Origin: Rickettsiales bacterium
GTDB taxonomy: Bacteria; Pseudomonadota; Alphaproteobacteria; Rickettsiales; UBA998
Length of the DNA: 64,000 nt
Assembly (NCBI GenBank): GCA_024304995.1
Contig: JAMWZD010000001.1
Location: 193,472-257,471, forward strand
Direction of reading: 5' to 3'
Shown: positions 17,046 through 24,869 of the stretch, one piece after another
How positions within the stretch are numbered: the stretch's first letter is position 1
Layout: every line of letters begins with the position of its first letter
Made by a program: the position numbers and the translations under genes
The notes under the pieces: model-generated
What the model saw: the letters and a program-made list of their open reading frames with translations, nothing else
Told to the model about the DNA's origin: nothing
Databases searched by the model: none

Positions 17046-17499
17046 GCTCGTAACTGGCTAATTCGGTTAGTGCCTCGTGGATGGTGCGCTTGAGGAAATT
17101 CTCGATCTCCTCCGGGTCCTTGAGGTTGGAAATCTGGTAAGCAACCTTCGTGGGGATGGAGAGCAGCTTGGAACGGCAGGCATTCACCATCGCCATCCAG
17201 TCCGCTTCCAGCCGATCCACCGTCACCAGCGCACCGGTTTTCTCTGCCAGATCAATCTCGGCCATATCGGCCTGCGCCTTGATCAGCCGCGCACGCTCCA
17301 GATGCGTGTCACGCGGAGCGGCTCCTTTGCCGAAGGCGCGTTGTTGCAAATAATTGATGTAGGCACGAACGCTACCGACCAGTTCATACTGGTTCTTTTC
17401 CGGCTTCGGGATGATGCCATCCTTAGCCAATTGCTGCACACGACGCTCGGTCAGGCCGAACAATTTGGCGATGGTGGATACCGGATAGGACGTTGCCAT
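16936..17499 (-). CDS. terminase small subunit (Nu1-like)
   Basis: 187 residues. The N-terminal MerR/Nu1-type helix-turn-helix is visible in PVSTIAKLFGLTERRVQQLAKDGIIP (residues 5-30). A helical middle follows (HLERARLIKAQADMAEIDLAEKTGALV), and the C-terminal tail is acidic. Nu1-type subunits bind cos DNA and load the large subunit. It is directly upstream of the large terminase gene and opposite two plus-strand small genes. Confidence 0.85.
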   Translation of the reverse strand: MATSYPVSTIAKLFGLTERRVQQLAKDGIIPKPEKNQYELVGSVRAYINYLQQRAFGKGAAPRDTHLERARLIKAQADMAEIDLAEKTGALVTVDRLEADWMAMVNACRSKLLSIPTKVAYQISNLKDPEEIENFLKRTIHEALTELASYEHDDSEDLQPDDQDGDIGLDAAAGIDGEPVGRSAQET

Positions 17500-17616
17500 C
17501 TAACGCTCTCTTATTATTGGATTTTCTTGTCTAATTGACTTGATAAGCACCCGTTTCCAAGCATTCATGGGATTGTCCTTAAGGGGCAAAACATTAACCA
17601 AACCAAGGAGTTGCCC

Positions 17617-17829
17617 ATGAAAAAGAAACGCGACGCACAGGCCACTTACGCTGAACACCTGAGCAATTTGAAAACGATGCTTACCCGCCTGCAAAAAGAG
17701 GCTGACCACGATTTCAACAGCGCTGGCGAAACCATCCACTGGGGCCATGTCGGCTCGCTCGCAAGGCTGGAAGAGCTAATCAAAGAAGCCCACGACCAAA
17801 CTTTTAACGAAGGCGAGTACGCCAATTAA
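17617..17829 (+). CDS. small phage protein, unknown
   Basis: 70 residues, starts KKKRDAQATYAEHLSNLKTMLTRLQKEADHDFNSAGETIHWGHVGSL. A good site (AAGGAG, 6 bases) fixes the start at 17617. It is helical, with W and H residues that look conserved (IHWGHVG). It is encoded on the strand opposite to the rest of the phage and is followed 15 bases later by the DUF3489 gene, so the two form a small operon. No function can be assigned. Confidence 0.7.
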   Translation: MKKKRDAQATYAEHLSNLKTMLTRLQKEADHDFNSAGETIHWGHVGSLARLEELIKEAHDQTFNEGEYAN

Positions 17830-17844
17830 CCAACGGAGGACATC

Positions 17845-18126
17845 ATGACCAAGCAAACCAAAACCAAAGCCAAGCCTCAGCCCAAAGCAACCGCACCGGT
17901 CGAGGCACCCAAACGCGAAACCAAGCAGGCGATTATCATCAACCTGCTAAAGCGCGAGCAAGGAGCCACCTTGGATGAACTCATCAAAGCCACCGAGTGG
18001 AAACCACATTCGGTGCGTGGCCATCTTTCCAACCTGCGTAAAAAACAGGGGTTGGATATCCAGCCCAGCTTTGCCGAGGACGGCACACGCAGCTATCGCA
18101 TCATCGAGCCTCAGGCAGCAGCCTGA
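17845..18126 (+). CDS. DUF3489 putative DNA-binding protein
   Basis: 93 residues with a lysine/proline-rich head (residues 1-30), then the DUF3489 domain: KQAIIINLLKREQGATLDELIKATEWKPHSVRGHLS and a beta hairpin to the end. This reads as a winged-helix fold; DUF3489 proteins are common in alphaproteobacterial prophages and of unknown role. The ribosome site ACGGAGGA is strong. Its 3' end overlaps the convergent methyltransferase gene by 16 bases. Confidence 0.88.
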   Translation: MTKQTKTKAKPQPKATAPVEAPKRETKQAIIINLLKREQGATLDELIKATEWKPHSVRGHLSNLRKKQGLDIQPSFAEDGTRSYRIIEPQAAA

Positions 18127-19361
18127 CGCTCCTCAGCAACGACTGCAAAATCCTTTTCTTCACCGGCAAGCATTGCGCTTTTGCCGGTGAACTCTTCCCA
18201 GCGTTTGACAATCACATCGCAATAGGCAGGGTCCAGTTCAATCAGCCGCGCATAACGTCCGAGCTTCTCGCAGGCAATCAGGGTTGAACCTGAGCCGCCG
18301 AAACTATCGAGCACAATATCCTTGCTCTTGCTGGAGTTTTTCACCGCCTGACACACTAGCTCCACCGGCTTCATGGTGGGGTGCAGGTCATTCTTCTGCG
18401 GCTTATTGAAAAACCAGACATCGCCTTGATCTCGCGCACCGCACCAGTAGTGGTCGTTGCCTTCCTTCCAGCCATAGAGGATGGGTTCATACTGGCGCTG
18501 ATAATCGGAGCGGCCAAGGGTGAAGGTATTCTTTGCCCAGATGATGAAGGTCGACCATTTGCCGCCAGAGGAGCGGAACGCGCTTTGCAGCGTGTCCAAT
18601 TCACTGGAACTCATGCAGATGTAAAGCGCACCTTTGGTCACGCGCAGCATGTTGGCGCAGGCATCCGTGAGGAAGGCTTCAAATTCATTGCCGAGATTAT
18701 CATTCATAATCTTGCGTCCGGCTTTCGCACCACCTTTGGCGCGGATTTTATCTTTGGCCGTATCGCCGTAATTCACATTGTAGGGTGGATCGGTAAAGAC
18801 CATGTCCACCAGCTGACCATCGAGCAGCGTATCAAGCACAGCCGTCTCGGTGCTGTCGCCGCAGATCAATCGATGATTGCCCAGCACCCATACATCACCG
18901 GTTTTGCTCACAGGCGTTTCCGGGAGTTCAGGCACATCGTCGTCATCAGTCAGACCGCCTTCGTCAATCTCAGAGAGCAGCTTTTCCAGCTCGTCACCAT
19001 CAAACCCGGTGAGATCAAGATCGAAGCCTTGCTCAGCCAGTTCGCCCAGCTCCAGGCCAAGCAGTTCTTCATCCCATTCCGCTTCCTGCGCAGTGCGATT
19101 ATCTGCAAGGCGATAGGCTTTGATCTGTGTGTTAGTTAGCCCGGTGGCAATATGCACCGGCACTTTGGACAGGCCAAGCTGCTGCGCTGCCTGCAGACGG
19201 GTGTGACCGGCGATGATGACCATCTCCTCATCCACCACAATTGGCTGACGGAAGCCGTACTCCTTGATGGAGGCGGCTACTTTGGCAATCGCTTGTTCAT
19301 TGCGGCGAGGATTCCGTGCATAGGGAATCACCCGACCGATGTCGATCAGTTCTACTTTCAT
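18111..19361 (-). CDS. ParB-domain DNA methyltransferase
   Basis: 416 residues. Residues 1-130 are a ParB/Srx-type nuclease fold (IPYARNPRRNEQAIAKVAASIKEYGFRQP and IIAGHTRLQAAQQLG). The rest is a beta-class adenine/cytosine-N4 methyltransferase with motif IV DPPY at 191-194 and, later in the chain, the SAM motif DSFGGSGST near 360. This fusion is frequent in alphaproteobacterial phages. It probably protects phage DNA from host restriction, or modifies it; no cognate nuclease is next to it. Confidence 0.92.
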   Translation of the reverse strand: MKVELIDIGRVIPYARNPRRNEQAIAKVAASIKEYGFRQPIVVDEEMVIIAGHTRLQAAQQLGLSKVPVHIATGLTNTQIKAYRLADNRTAQEAEWDEELLGLELGELAEQGFDLDLTGFDGDELEKLLSEIDEGGLTDDDDVPELPETPVSKTGDVWVLGNHRLICGDSTETAVLDTLLDGQLVDMVFTDPPYNVNYGDTAKDKIRAKGGAKAGRKIMNDNLGNEFEAFLTDACANMLRVTKGALYICMSSSELDTLQSAFRSSGGKWSTFIIWAKNTFTLGRSDYQRQYEPILYGWKEGNDHYWCGARDQGDVWFFNKPQKNDLHPTMKPVELVCQAVKNSSKSKDIVLDSFGGSGSTLIACEKLGRYARLIELDPAYCDVIVKRWEEFTGKSAMLAGEEKDFAVVAEERQAAA

Positions 19362-19439
19362 AGTTTCATTTCGCTATTGGGGTTTGTAAGTCTTTGTTTT
19401 CTCGCGCTTTCATATTCGCCGCAGCGAAACGAAACGCAT

Positions 19440-19525
19440 TTTTTCATTTTGGCCCTAGGGGAAAGCCGCGCCCTCGGCGTACCCGTGAGGGGGGGGCTCG
19501 GGAGGACCCGTGGCCTAATCCAAGG
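19440..19525. other. GC-rich structured intergenic segment, possible cos region
   Basis: The 177-base gap between the methyltransferase and the GPZ-like gene holds a sharply GC-rich block with G runs, two ACCCGTG copies and outer GGCC motifs (19451-19515). The flanks are ordinary. Cohesive-end sites of lambda-type phages are GC-rich and lie near the terminase genes, here about 2 kb away. No defining nick site can be recognised. Confidence 0.3.
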
Positions 19526-19538
19526 GATTCAGCCGTGT

Positions 19539-20123
19539 TCAGGGCTGTTTGTATCGATTCAGATAGAAGGCCAGATTGCGGCTAAACTCGGGTTCAAAGC
19601 GTTCCTGAACCTTGGCCTGCATGATCTGGTCGTTCTCACGCTGCCTGAACAGCTGCATGATGCCCGGGCCATAGAGCATCTTGAGCGGCAGACGTTTGCC
19701 ACTCTTACGGATGTAAACGGTTGTCTTGCTCGAGCCACGTTTGCGCGGTGCGATGAAGGCTTTGCTTAATGTACGTGTCTTGCCATAGACCTTGGCACGC
19801 ACCAGTCCACGCTTGCCACCCGGTTGTTGGGTTGGTTTTTTGCTGCCCACCACAAACTCAATCAACTGCAGCGCACGATCACGCGCCACCAGTGTGGCCC
19901 ATAGCTGTTTGAACGTAGCCTTACGGGTTTCAATGCGGCGCTTTACAGCAGCCTGTCTGCTGTTCATCTGCGGGGCAATGTGTCTGCTAGAGGCCACCTT
20001 GGCGCTTTCAGCCACACGGTTGAGCGTGCGGATGGTGGCTTGTGGCGCAACCTTGGTTTCCAGCGCGTTTAATCCGCGCCTCAATTTCTTGAGGTCGTTC
20101 TGTACGGTAATATCGAATTCCAT
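19539..20123 (-). CDS. minor tail protein Z (GPZ)-like protein
   Basis: 194 residues, strongly basic: DITVQNDLKKLRRGLNALET, APQATIRTLNRVAESAKVA, then RTLSKAFIAPRKRG and GPGIMQLF. The pattern (helical head, 'A...tLNr.a', central K/R-rich beta part, MLYGPG) matches prophage minor tail protein Z. The start at 20123 is chosen because upstream residues lack the family pattern; its site is weak. It is separated from the tail module and lies just before the early genes. Confidence 0.7.
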   Translation of the reverse strand: MEFDITVQNDLKKLRRGLNALETKVAPQATIRTLNRVAESAKVASSRHIAPQMNSRQAAVKRRIETRKATFKQLWATLVARDRALQLIEFVVGSKKPTQQPGGKRGLVRAKVYGKTRTLSKAFIAPRKRGSSKTTVYIRKSGKRLPLKMLYGPGIMQLFRQRENDQIMQAKVQERFEPEFSRNLAFYLNRYKQP

Positions 20124-20269
20124 GGGGAAACTCTCGACCGCGATATGGAAGTGTTTCTGTGTGCGCACCTCTCGCGATTATGGTGTTGATAATGCCAGAA
20201 AATGTTGCAAGTGTTGAGCAGGAAATTGCGCTGATAGAAACAGGCAGAAAACATTCTTAGCAACGAGTA

Positions 20270-20653
20270 TTATAGCGCACCCTTATTCAGTTGATAGGCG
20301 ATCTTCTCACACGCTGTTACCCACTTGCGCCATGCAGTAGTTCTATCGCATCCCAATTCTATACAAATTGGCCTCCAGCGCACTTTGGCAGCGCGTTTCC
20401 AGAGCAGTTTGCGTTCTTCCACCTCAATCCATTGCATCCAGTCAAAGGTCTGCTCTAACCGGGTGATTGCATCCGGTGTGGCGCGAAGGCGCATGGGGAT
20501 CGGCTCCATTTGCATGATTTCATTGGGACTGTGTTTCATATCCGGCCAGAGGTTGAAATAACCCTGTACGCGCACCGGCGGTAGTTTTTTGAGCGTGTAA
20601 ATCGCTTCCTCAAAATGTTCTGCCACATCCTTTGCTGTCCATTTATCTGCCAT
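20270..20653 (-). CDS. DUF6362 phage protein
   Basis: 127 residues: KWTAKDVAEHFEEAIYTLKKLPPVRVQGYFNLWP, then DAITRLEQTFDWMQWIEVEERKLLWKRAA and WRPICIELGCDRTTAWRKW. The last block is a helix-turn-helix-like segment. This matches the DUF6362 proteins of alphaproteobacterial prophages, of unknown role and possibly DNA-binding. The start at 20653 overlaps the end of the previous gene by 11 bases. Confidence 0.78.
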   Translation of the reverse strand: MADKWTAKDVAEHFEEAIYTLKKLPPVRVQGYFNLWPDMKHSPNEIMQMEPIPMRLRATPDAITRLEQTFDWMQWIEVEERKLLWKRAAKVRWRPICIELGCDRTTAWRKWVTACEKIAYQLNKGAL

Positions 20654-20927
20654 GCGCACCTCCTGACTGTTTTGTGACCTCAGCAAGCACCGCCGCATAA
20701 CCGGCGACATCCACCATGCTGTCAGTGTGGGTGGGGTCATTGCTCAGGCGAGCCAGTTTTAAATCCAGCATGCACAGCACCACCTGTTCGGCGCTGACTT
20801 GCACACCCAAGGTAAGTGACCAGCGTTTCGCAATCTGGCTGAACAATGTGGTGGCATCGCCGTAGCTCTGTCCACGTTCCTCCACGATGGTGAGCACGTG
20901 TTGTAATAGTCTGGTAGCGTTGCTCAT
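20643..20927 (-). CDS. DUF6378-like phage protein
   Basis: 94 residues: VLTIVEERGQSYGDATTLFSQIAKRWS, then VVLCMLDLKLARLSNDPTHTDSMVDVAGY. The 'ER...YG.....f..ia..ws' followed by 'm.dlKlaR....p.h.DS..D.agY' pattern is that of DUF6378, an all-alpha family in phages that recalls MazG-type pyrophosphatases. It overlaps the RuvC-like gene by 4 bases (ATGA). Confidence 0.75.
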   Translation of the reverse strand: MSNATRLLQHVLTIVEERGQSYGDATTLFSQIAKRWSLTLGVQVSAEQVVLCMLDLKLARLSNDPTHTDSMVDVAGYAAVLAEVTKQSGGAHGR

Positions 20928-21409
20928 GCTGGCCTCCCGATAGTGTGTTGCTGGATGGCGTAATGAAGCAGCGCAATGGCATCGGCCTCGTTGTCATCTT
21001 CCGGGTTATGTCCAAGCGCCTTGACCGCATGGATGACAGCCTGTTTGCCCGCATTACCTTTGCCGGTGACGAATTTCTTGATCGTGCCAACCGGCACACC
21101 CTCGTAAGGGAGCCGGTATTCTTCACACCATGCGGTGAGTGAAGCGAGGAAACCACCATAAGCGTGTGCGGCATCAACACCGAGGTGACGGCGCACTTCC
21201 TCGAAATAGACCGCTTCGATTTCACCAGCGATATTGCGGGTTTCATTGAGCCAGCGTTCAAAGCGCAGGTAGCGCATACCGCCACCCTCAAACCGGCGTG
21301 GCCGGAAATAGGCCGTTCCGCTCAGGATGCGACCATGTTTGCCCGAGAGCGCCCAGCCGGTCTTGGTGCCAAGATCGAGGCTCAGGATAATGGGATTAGG
21401 ATTGTTCAT
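20924..21409 (-). CDS. RuvC-like Holliday junction resolvase
   Basis: 161 residues with RuvC-fold acidic residues in place: D in IILSLDLGTKTGWAL (about residue 11), E in EAVYFEEVRRHLG, and D in DDNEADAIALLHYA. Phage-encoded RuvC-like enzymes resolve recombination intermediates before packaging. A strong GGAGGT site, 6 bases upstream, fixes the start at 21409. It lies in the early operon after the primase-helicase and overlaps the 118-residue ORF before it and the DUF6378 gene after it. Confidence 0.85.
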   Translation of the reverse strand: MNNPNPIILSLDLGTKTGWALSGKHGRILSGTAYFRPRRFEGGGMRYLRFERWLNETRNIAGEIEAVYFEEVRRHLGVDAAHAYGGFLASLTAWCEEYRLPYEGVPVGTIKKFVTGKGNAGKQAVIHAVKALGHNPEDDNEADAIALLHYAIQQHTIGRPA

Positions 21410-21752
21410 GTGTGACCTCCGGGTTGGTTGTTGGTTGGAACGGACTGCGCGGATCACTCTCGACCGGGGAGATGTGTCCCCGGCAGGGACACTCTCTCCC
21501 GTAGGGAGAGGGAGTTTCACCCGAAACTGGATTGGAACTTGAAAGCCTTGAAAACATTGGGGTTTCAGGCAGTTCGCGCAGTTTGTTTTTCAGATTTTTT
21601 GTGCGAACTGGAAAAACCGCGTAAAGCGTTGCAAATGCTGGTGATTTGACCTGTTTCCAGTTTTGCGCAGTTCGCAGATTTGTGACAAACTGGCGCAGAT
21701 TTTCGCGTGCAATCGGGTAATAATAGGCGATGAAAAAGAGGAATTCGGTCAT
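21396..21752 (-). CDS. small phage protein extended by a palindromic repeat
   Basis: 118 residues starting at an ATGA overlap with the primase-helicase stop, so a real gene is likely. Residues 1-70 (TEFLFFIAYYYPIARENLRQFV...) are ordinary. Residues about 75-100 are encoded by three tandem hairpins (21474-21528) and read SPYGRECPCRGHIS, which looks like translated repeat rather than protein. The original C-terminus may have been replaced when the repeat arrived. No family is recognised. Confidence 0.5.
   Translation of the reverse strand: MTEFLFFIAYYYPIARENLRQFVTNLRTAQNWKQVKSPAFATLYAVFPVRTKNLKNKLRELPETPMFSRLSSSNPVSGETPSPYGRECPCRGHISPVESDPRSPFQPTTNPEVTHEQS
21474..21528. repeat. three tandem short palindromes (REP-like)
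   Basis: Consecutive perfect stems: GTGTCCC/GGGACAC (21474-21492), CTCTCCC/GGGAGAG (21494-21510) and AGTTTC/GAAACT (21513-21528), with loops of 3 to 5 bases. The CTCTCCC-GTA-GGGAGAG core is typical of dispersed extragenic palindromes, but here it falls inside a reading frame. Confidence 0.7.
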
Positions 21753-23929
21753 GCCTGTTCCTCCTCGTCATAAATCCACACGCGAGGGTTCTCGACCGGC
21801 AGCGGCGCGGCTGAGAGCTTGCATTTGTAATGGCTTGGATAGACATGGCGCAGCTTGGCGCTGATCTCACCGGTTTCCGGGTCAACCACTTCCTCGCCAG
21901 TGGCAAGCTGCATATCTTCCACGCACATATAGCCGTATTTGGTGCGGGAAGCTCTGGGCAGGCCGTATTCCTCCGCGTCACGAAAGAATTTGATGTAGCC
22001 CTTGGTAGAGAGCACTTCGAGGCGTTTGCGAATGGAGGTTTCACCGCCCAGTCCGGCGTGATTTTCAAGCGCCTGACAAAACTGGTTCATGGTGTAAACA
22101 TTGCCTTTGCGGGCCTGCTCGTAGATGATCTGCAGGATCACATCGTGCTTTCTGCGCCGCTCGGCATCGAGCTTTTGACCATAATCCTGATTGACCAGAC
22201 GCTTGGAGTGGTGCTCCAGTTCGCGCCACGCATCATCAATCTTATCGACCAGTTTGCTTGGCAGTTTGGGGCCGTTGCGCAGTTCAAAAATAATCTGACG
22301 CACGCTTTGCTGCTCGTCCGGCTGGAACATGATCAGCCCGGTGGTGTAATAACCGCGCAGGCTGCTGGCACCGGAGAGCGCCTGAAACGGGTCTTCCTCC
22401 AGCTTCTTCTTTTCAATCTTACGGGTATGGTGGGCGAGGATAAGCCCCGCATCCGGATTCACCCGATCACGCAGGGCATCGAGCCGCTGCTGCAGAAAAA
22501 ACAGCATGGCGGCGTTATCATTCTCACCGGCATCGCCATCGCCACCGTCAAACACATTGCGCAGTGGGTCCACCACGATAATATCAATGGCCTCGCTGAA
22601 ATGCTGAGCGATGGTATTGGCCGTGGCTGTCACACCATCTACATTGAGCAGCATTTTGCATTGGGGTGTGATGACCAGATTCTCACGCACCAGCGGCAGC
22701 AGATTTGTGTCAAACCGCAAAGACTGCAAACGCTCGCGCAGATAATGGTAGCCAATCTCCGCCTGCAGATAGAATATCCGCATTGGGCGTGGCGGTGTCA
22801 TGCCGAGGAAGGAAACACCCGCCGCCATGTGAGCCAGTAGCGCCAGTAAGAAGTCACTTTTCCCAACCTTCGGAGCGCCACCGAACACGAGCAACCCACC
22901 CGGAGTCAGCACACGCGGTGCGATCAAATCCTCAGGCATCGGGCTGGTATCATCCAGCAAATGGCCAACCGTATAAGCGGGGATACTCGGCTGGATGATT
23001 TCCGTCTGGCTTTGCCGTTCTTTAATGAAAGCGTGGATGTCCAAGCCTTCTGCCACCGCATCGGCAGCATCCCATCCGGCGGGTTTATCGCTCGGAATGG
23101 TGAGCGTGGTATGTGATGCCACACCCGCCTTTGGTAAATAATGCTGAAGGCTTTCTGCGTAATCCTGACCGGTTTTGTCGTGGTCCGGCCAGATCAACAC
23201 ATGCTTGGATTTCAACGGCGACCAGTCGGTTTTCTCCAGCGGTGCCTTGGAGCCGAACATAGCGGTGGTAGCAGCGAAACCTTTGGCGATGAGCGCGTCT
23301 GCGGCTTTCTCACCCTCGACCAGCACCACATGGCTGGCTGTTTTTAATCCGGGCAGATTATAAAGTGGGCGTTGCTCCGGCGCTTTGTGCTTGCGTGCGA
23401 GCACATCCCATGGACGGAACTCCTTACCGCTCGGCGGGTCATAGCGATAAACGCAGGCGATCAGCTTGCCATTGGCATCGCAATAATCCCATTTCGCGGT
23501 GGCTGGACCAAGGTCATCTTCTGGTGCTGAGGGCAGTTTTGCGGCAGGCAGCGCAGTTTTGGGAGCAGTTTTGGCAATGCCGAGCCAGCTTTGCGCACTG
23601 CTGACAACTTCGGGAAACTGTGTCTTGGTGTTCAGGCCATTGCACGCGGCCCACAGGTCAAAGATGTCACCGCCTTCACCGGTGGCAAAATCATGCCACA
23701 TGCCAGCCTTGCCGCTATTCAGCTCAACTTTGAGGCTGTCACCCTTGGCTCCATTGATGTCGCCAATCTCAAACACGCCACGGCGCACACGACCGGCAGG
23801 AAGCAGATGCACAAGCACCTGATCCAGACGATCAAGCAACGCCGCACGCACATCATCAGTTGGCACCGTTTCGGATTTGGTATCCCAGCCTTGCGCAGGT
23901 GCATCGTTAAAATCAGTCCAGCTCGTCAT
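21749..23929 (-). CDS. bifunctional primase-helicase (Toprim + RecA-like ATPase)
   Basis: 726 residues. The N-terminal part (to ~120) is primase-associated (KAGMWHDFATGEGGDIFDLWAA). A Toprim-like domain follows (VVLVEGEKAADALIAKGF, VLIWPDHDKTGQDYA). Residues from ~325 are an AAA_25/RepA-type helicase with Walker A GGAPKVGKSD and Walker B IIVVDPLRNVFDGG. The C-terminus has a winged-helix-like tail. It would prime and unwind at the phage fork. ATGA coupling with the nuclease gene fixes the start at 23929; an upstream in-frame ATG is ignored. Confidence 0.92.
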   Translation of the reverse strand: MTSWTDFNDAPAQGWDTKSETVPTDDVRAALLDRLDQVLVHLLPAGRVRRGVFEIGDINGAKGDSLKVELNSGKAGMWHDFATGEGGDIFDLWAACNGLNTKTQFPEVVSSAQSWLGIAKTAPKTALPAAKLPSAPEDDLGPATAKWDYCDANGKLIACVYRYDPPSGKEFRPWDVLARKHKAPEQRPLYNLPGLKTASHVVLVEGEKAADALIAKGFAATTAMFGSKAPLEKTDWSPLKSKHVLIWPDHDKTGQDYAESLQHYLPKAGVASHTTLTIPSDKPAGWDAADAVAEGLDIHAFIKERQSQTEIIQPSIPAYTVGHLLDDTSPMPEDLIAPRVLTPGGLLVFGGAPKVGKSDFLLALLAHMAAGVSFLGMTPPRPMRIFYLQAEIGYHYLRERLQSLRFDTNLLPLVRENLVITPQCKMLLNVDGVTATANTIAQHFSEAIDIIVVDPLRNVFDGGDGDAGENDNAAMLFFLQQRLDALRDRVNPDAGLILAHHTRKIEKKKLEEDPFQALSGASSLRGYYTTGLIMFQPDEQQSVRQIIFELRNGPKLPSKLVDKIDDAWRELEHHSKRLVNQDYGQKLDAERRRKHDVILQIIYEQARKGNVYTMNQFCQALENHAGLGGETSIRKRLEVLSTKGYIKFFRDAEEYGLPRASRTKYGYMCVEDMQLATGEEVVDPETGEISAKLRHVYPSHYKCKLSAAPLPVENPRVWIYDEEEQA

Positions 23930-24675
23930 GCGCCCTCCCAGCAACGGTTGCGGTAGGCGCAGAAACGACATTCAAAATGCTCGGGGTCAGCCGTGTGGCG
24001 TGGCAATTGTTCGCCTGCGTCACTAGCTTTCAGAATATTCACGGCGCGGTCACTGGCTTTTTGCGCCAGCGCGGCATCAAACGGCACCAGCTCAAAATAT
24101 AGCTCTGCCGTGTCTTTATTAATCGCGGTAAACAGCGCGGGATTCTGGCAAATGCCCGGAACCGAGCCTTCCATATAGGCTTGGTAAATGGCAATTTGCG
24201 CGGCATAGACCGGCTTGGATTTAGCCACACCACGCTTAACCGTATCCGTCCATGATTTGGCATTGAGCGATTTACACTCCCAGAGCATCGGAAATGTGAG
24301 GCCAAGCTCCGCAGGTGCGTTATTAATAATGCCATCCACATGGCCACGGATGCGCCCAACGGCGACCGAGAAGCCAAACTGATGCCCGTCGCGCTTATGG
24401 GTGAACAGCTCAATGCCTGCCGAGCGTAGCCATTCGATGGCCAAATCCTCAAACACATGACCGGCTGCGAAAATACGCAGCGTCTTGCCTGAGAAATGCT
24501 CATCCTTTGGCGTGTGCAGATATTCATACTGCAAAGCGCGGTTGCAGGTAACACCCAACCGGGACGCGCCAAGATAATCACGCTCCGGCTGCTTGGCATT
24601 GGCCTCGCATAGCGCCAGATCAATCCGCTCCGTCAGTTGCTCGGTGAATGTGGGTCTATGGTTGAAATCCAGCAT
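23926..24675 (-). CDS. PD-(D/E)XK exonuclease with C-terminal cysteine cluster
   Basis: 249 residues. The nuclease core shows an acidic residue in GRIRGHVDGIINN and the E-x-K pair in LWECKSLNAKSW, then a Q in YAAQIAIYQAYM, as in RecB/Cas4-like PD-(D/E)XK nucleases. C-terminal FECRFCAYRNRCW, together with an upstream C in GVTCNRAL, could bind an Fe-S cluster as in Cas4/AddB. In phages this enzyme makes 3' single strands for annealing. It is coupled to the 64-residue gene (1-base overlap) and to the primase gene (ATGA). Confidence 0.85.
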   Translation of the reverse strand: MLDFNHRPTFTEQLTERIDLALCEANAKQPERDYLGASRLGVTCNRALQYEYLHTPKDEHFSGKTLRIFAAGHVFEDLAIEWLRSAGIELFTHKRDGHQFGFSVAVGRIRGHVDGIINNAPAELGLTFPMLWECKSLNAKSWTDTVKRGVAKSKPVYAAQIAIYQAYMEGSVPGICQNPALFTAINKDTAELYFELVPFDAALAQKASDRAVNILKASDAGEQLPRHTADPEHFECRFCAYRNRCWEGA

Positions 24676-24869
24676 CAGAACGGGATCTCCTCCGAGCCCT
24701 TGGAGAGCTCGTCCATATAGGCCGTAACCACCACCTCAATGAGGGTGAGTGCCTGTTCGCGGCTGAGATCAGCGAAGGCTTTGTTCGGGCCGATCTCGGC
24801 AACGATCTCACCCAGCGGGCGCAATGCCTTTTCCATGCAGGATTTTTCAAAGTCGGTTGGGTCAATCAT
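24675..24869 (-). CDS. small early phage protein (DUF6511-like region), unknown
   Basis: 64 residues: DPTDFEKSCMEKALRPLGEI, then ADLSREQALTLIEVVVTAYMDEL, ending EEIPF. All-helical and acidic. It overlaps the helicase stop by ATGA and the nuclease start by one base, so it is expressed with them. Similar short helical proteins occur at this place in alphaproteobacterial phages, but no function is known; the family name is a guess. Confidence 0.65.
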   Translation of the reverse strand: MIDPTDFEKSCMEKALRPLGEIVAEIGPNKAFADLSREQALTLIEVVVTAYMDELSKGSEEIPF

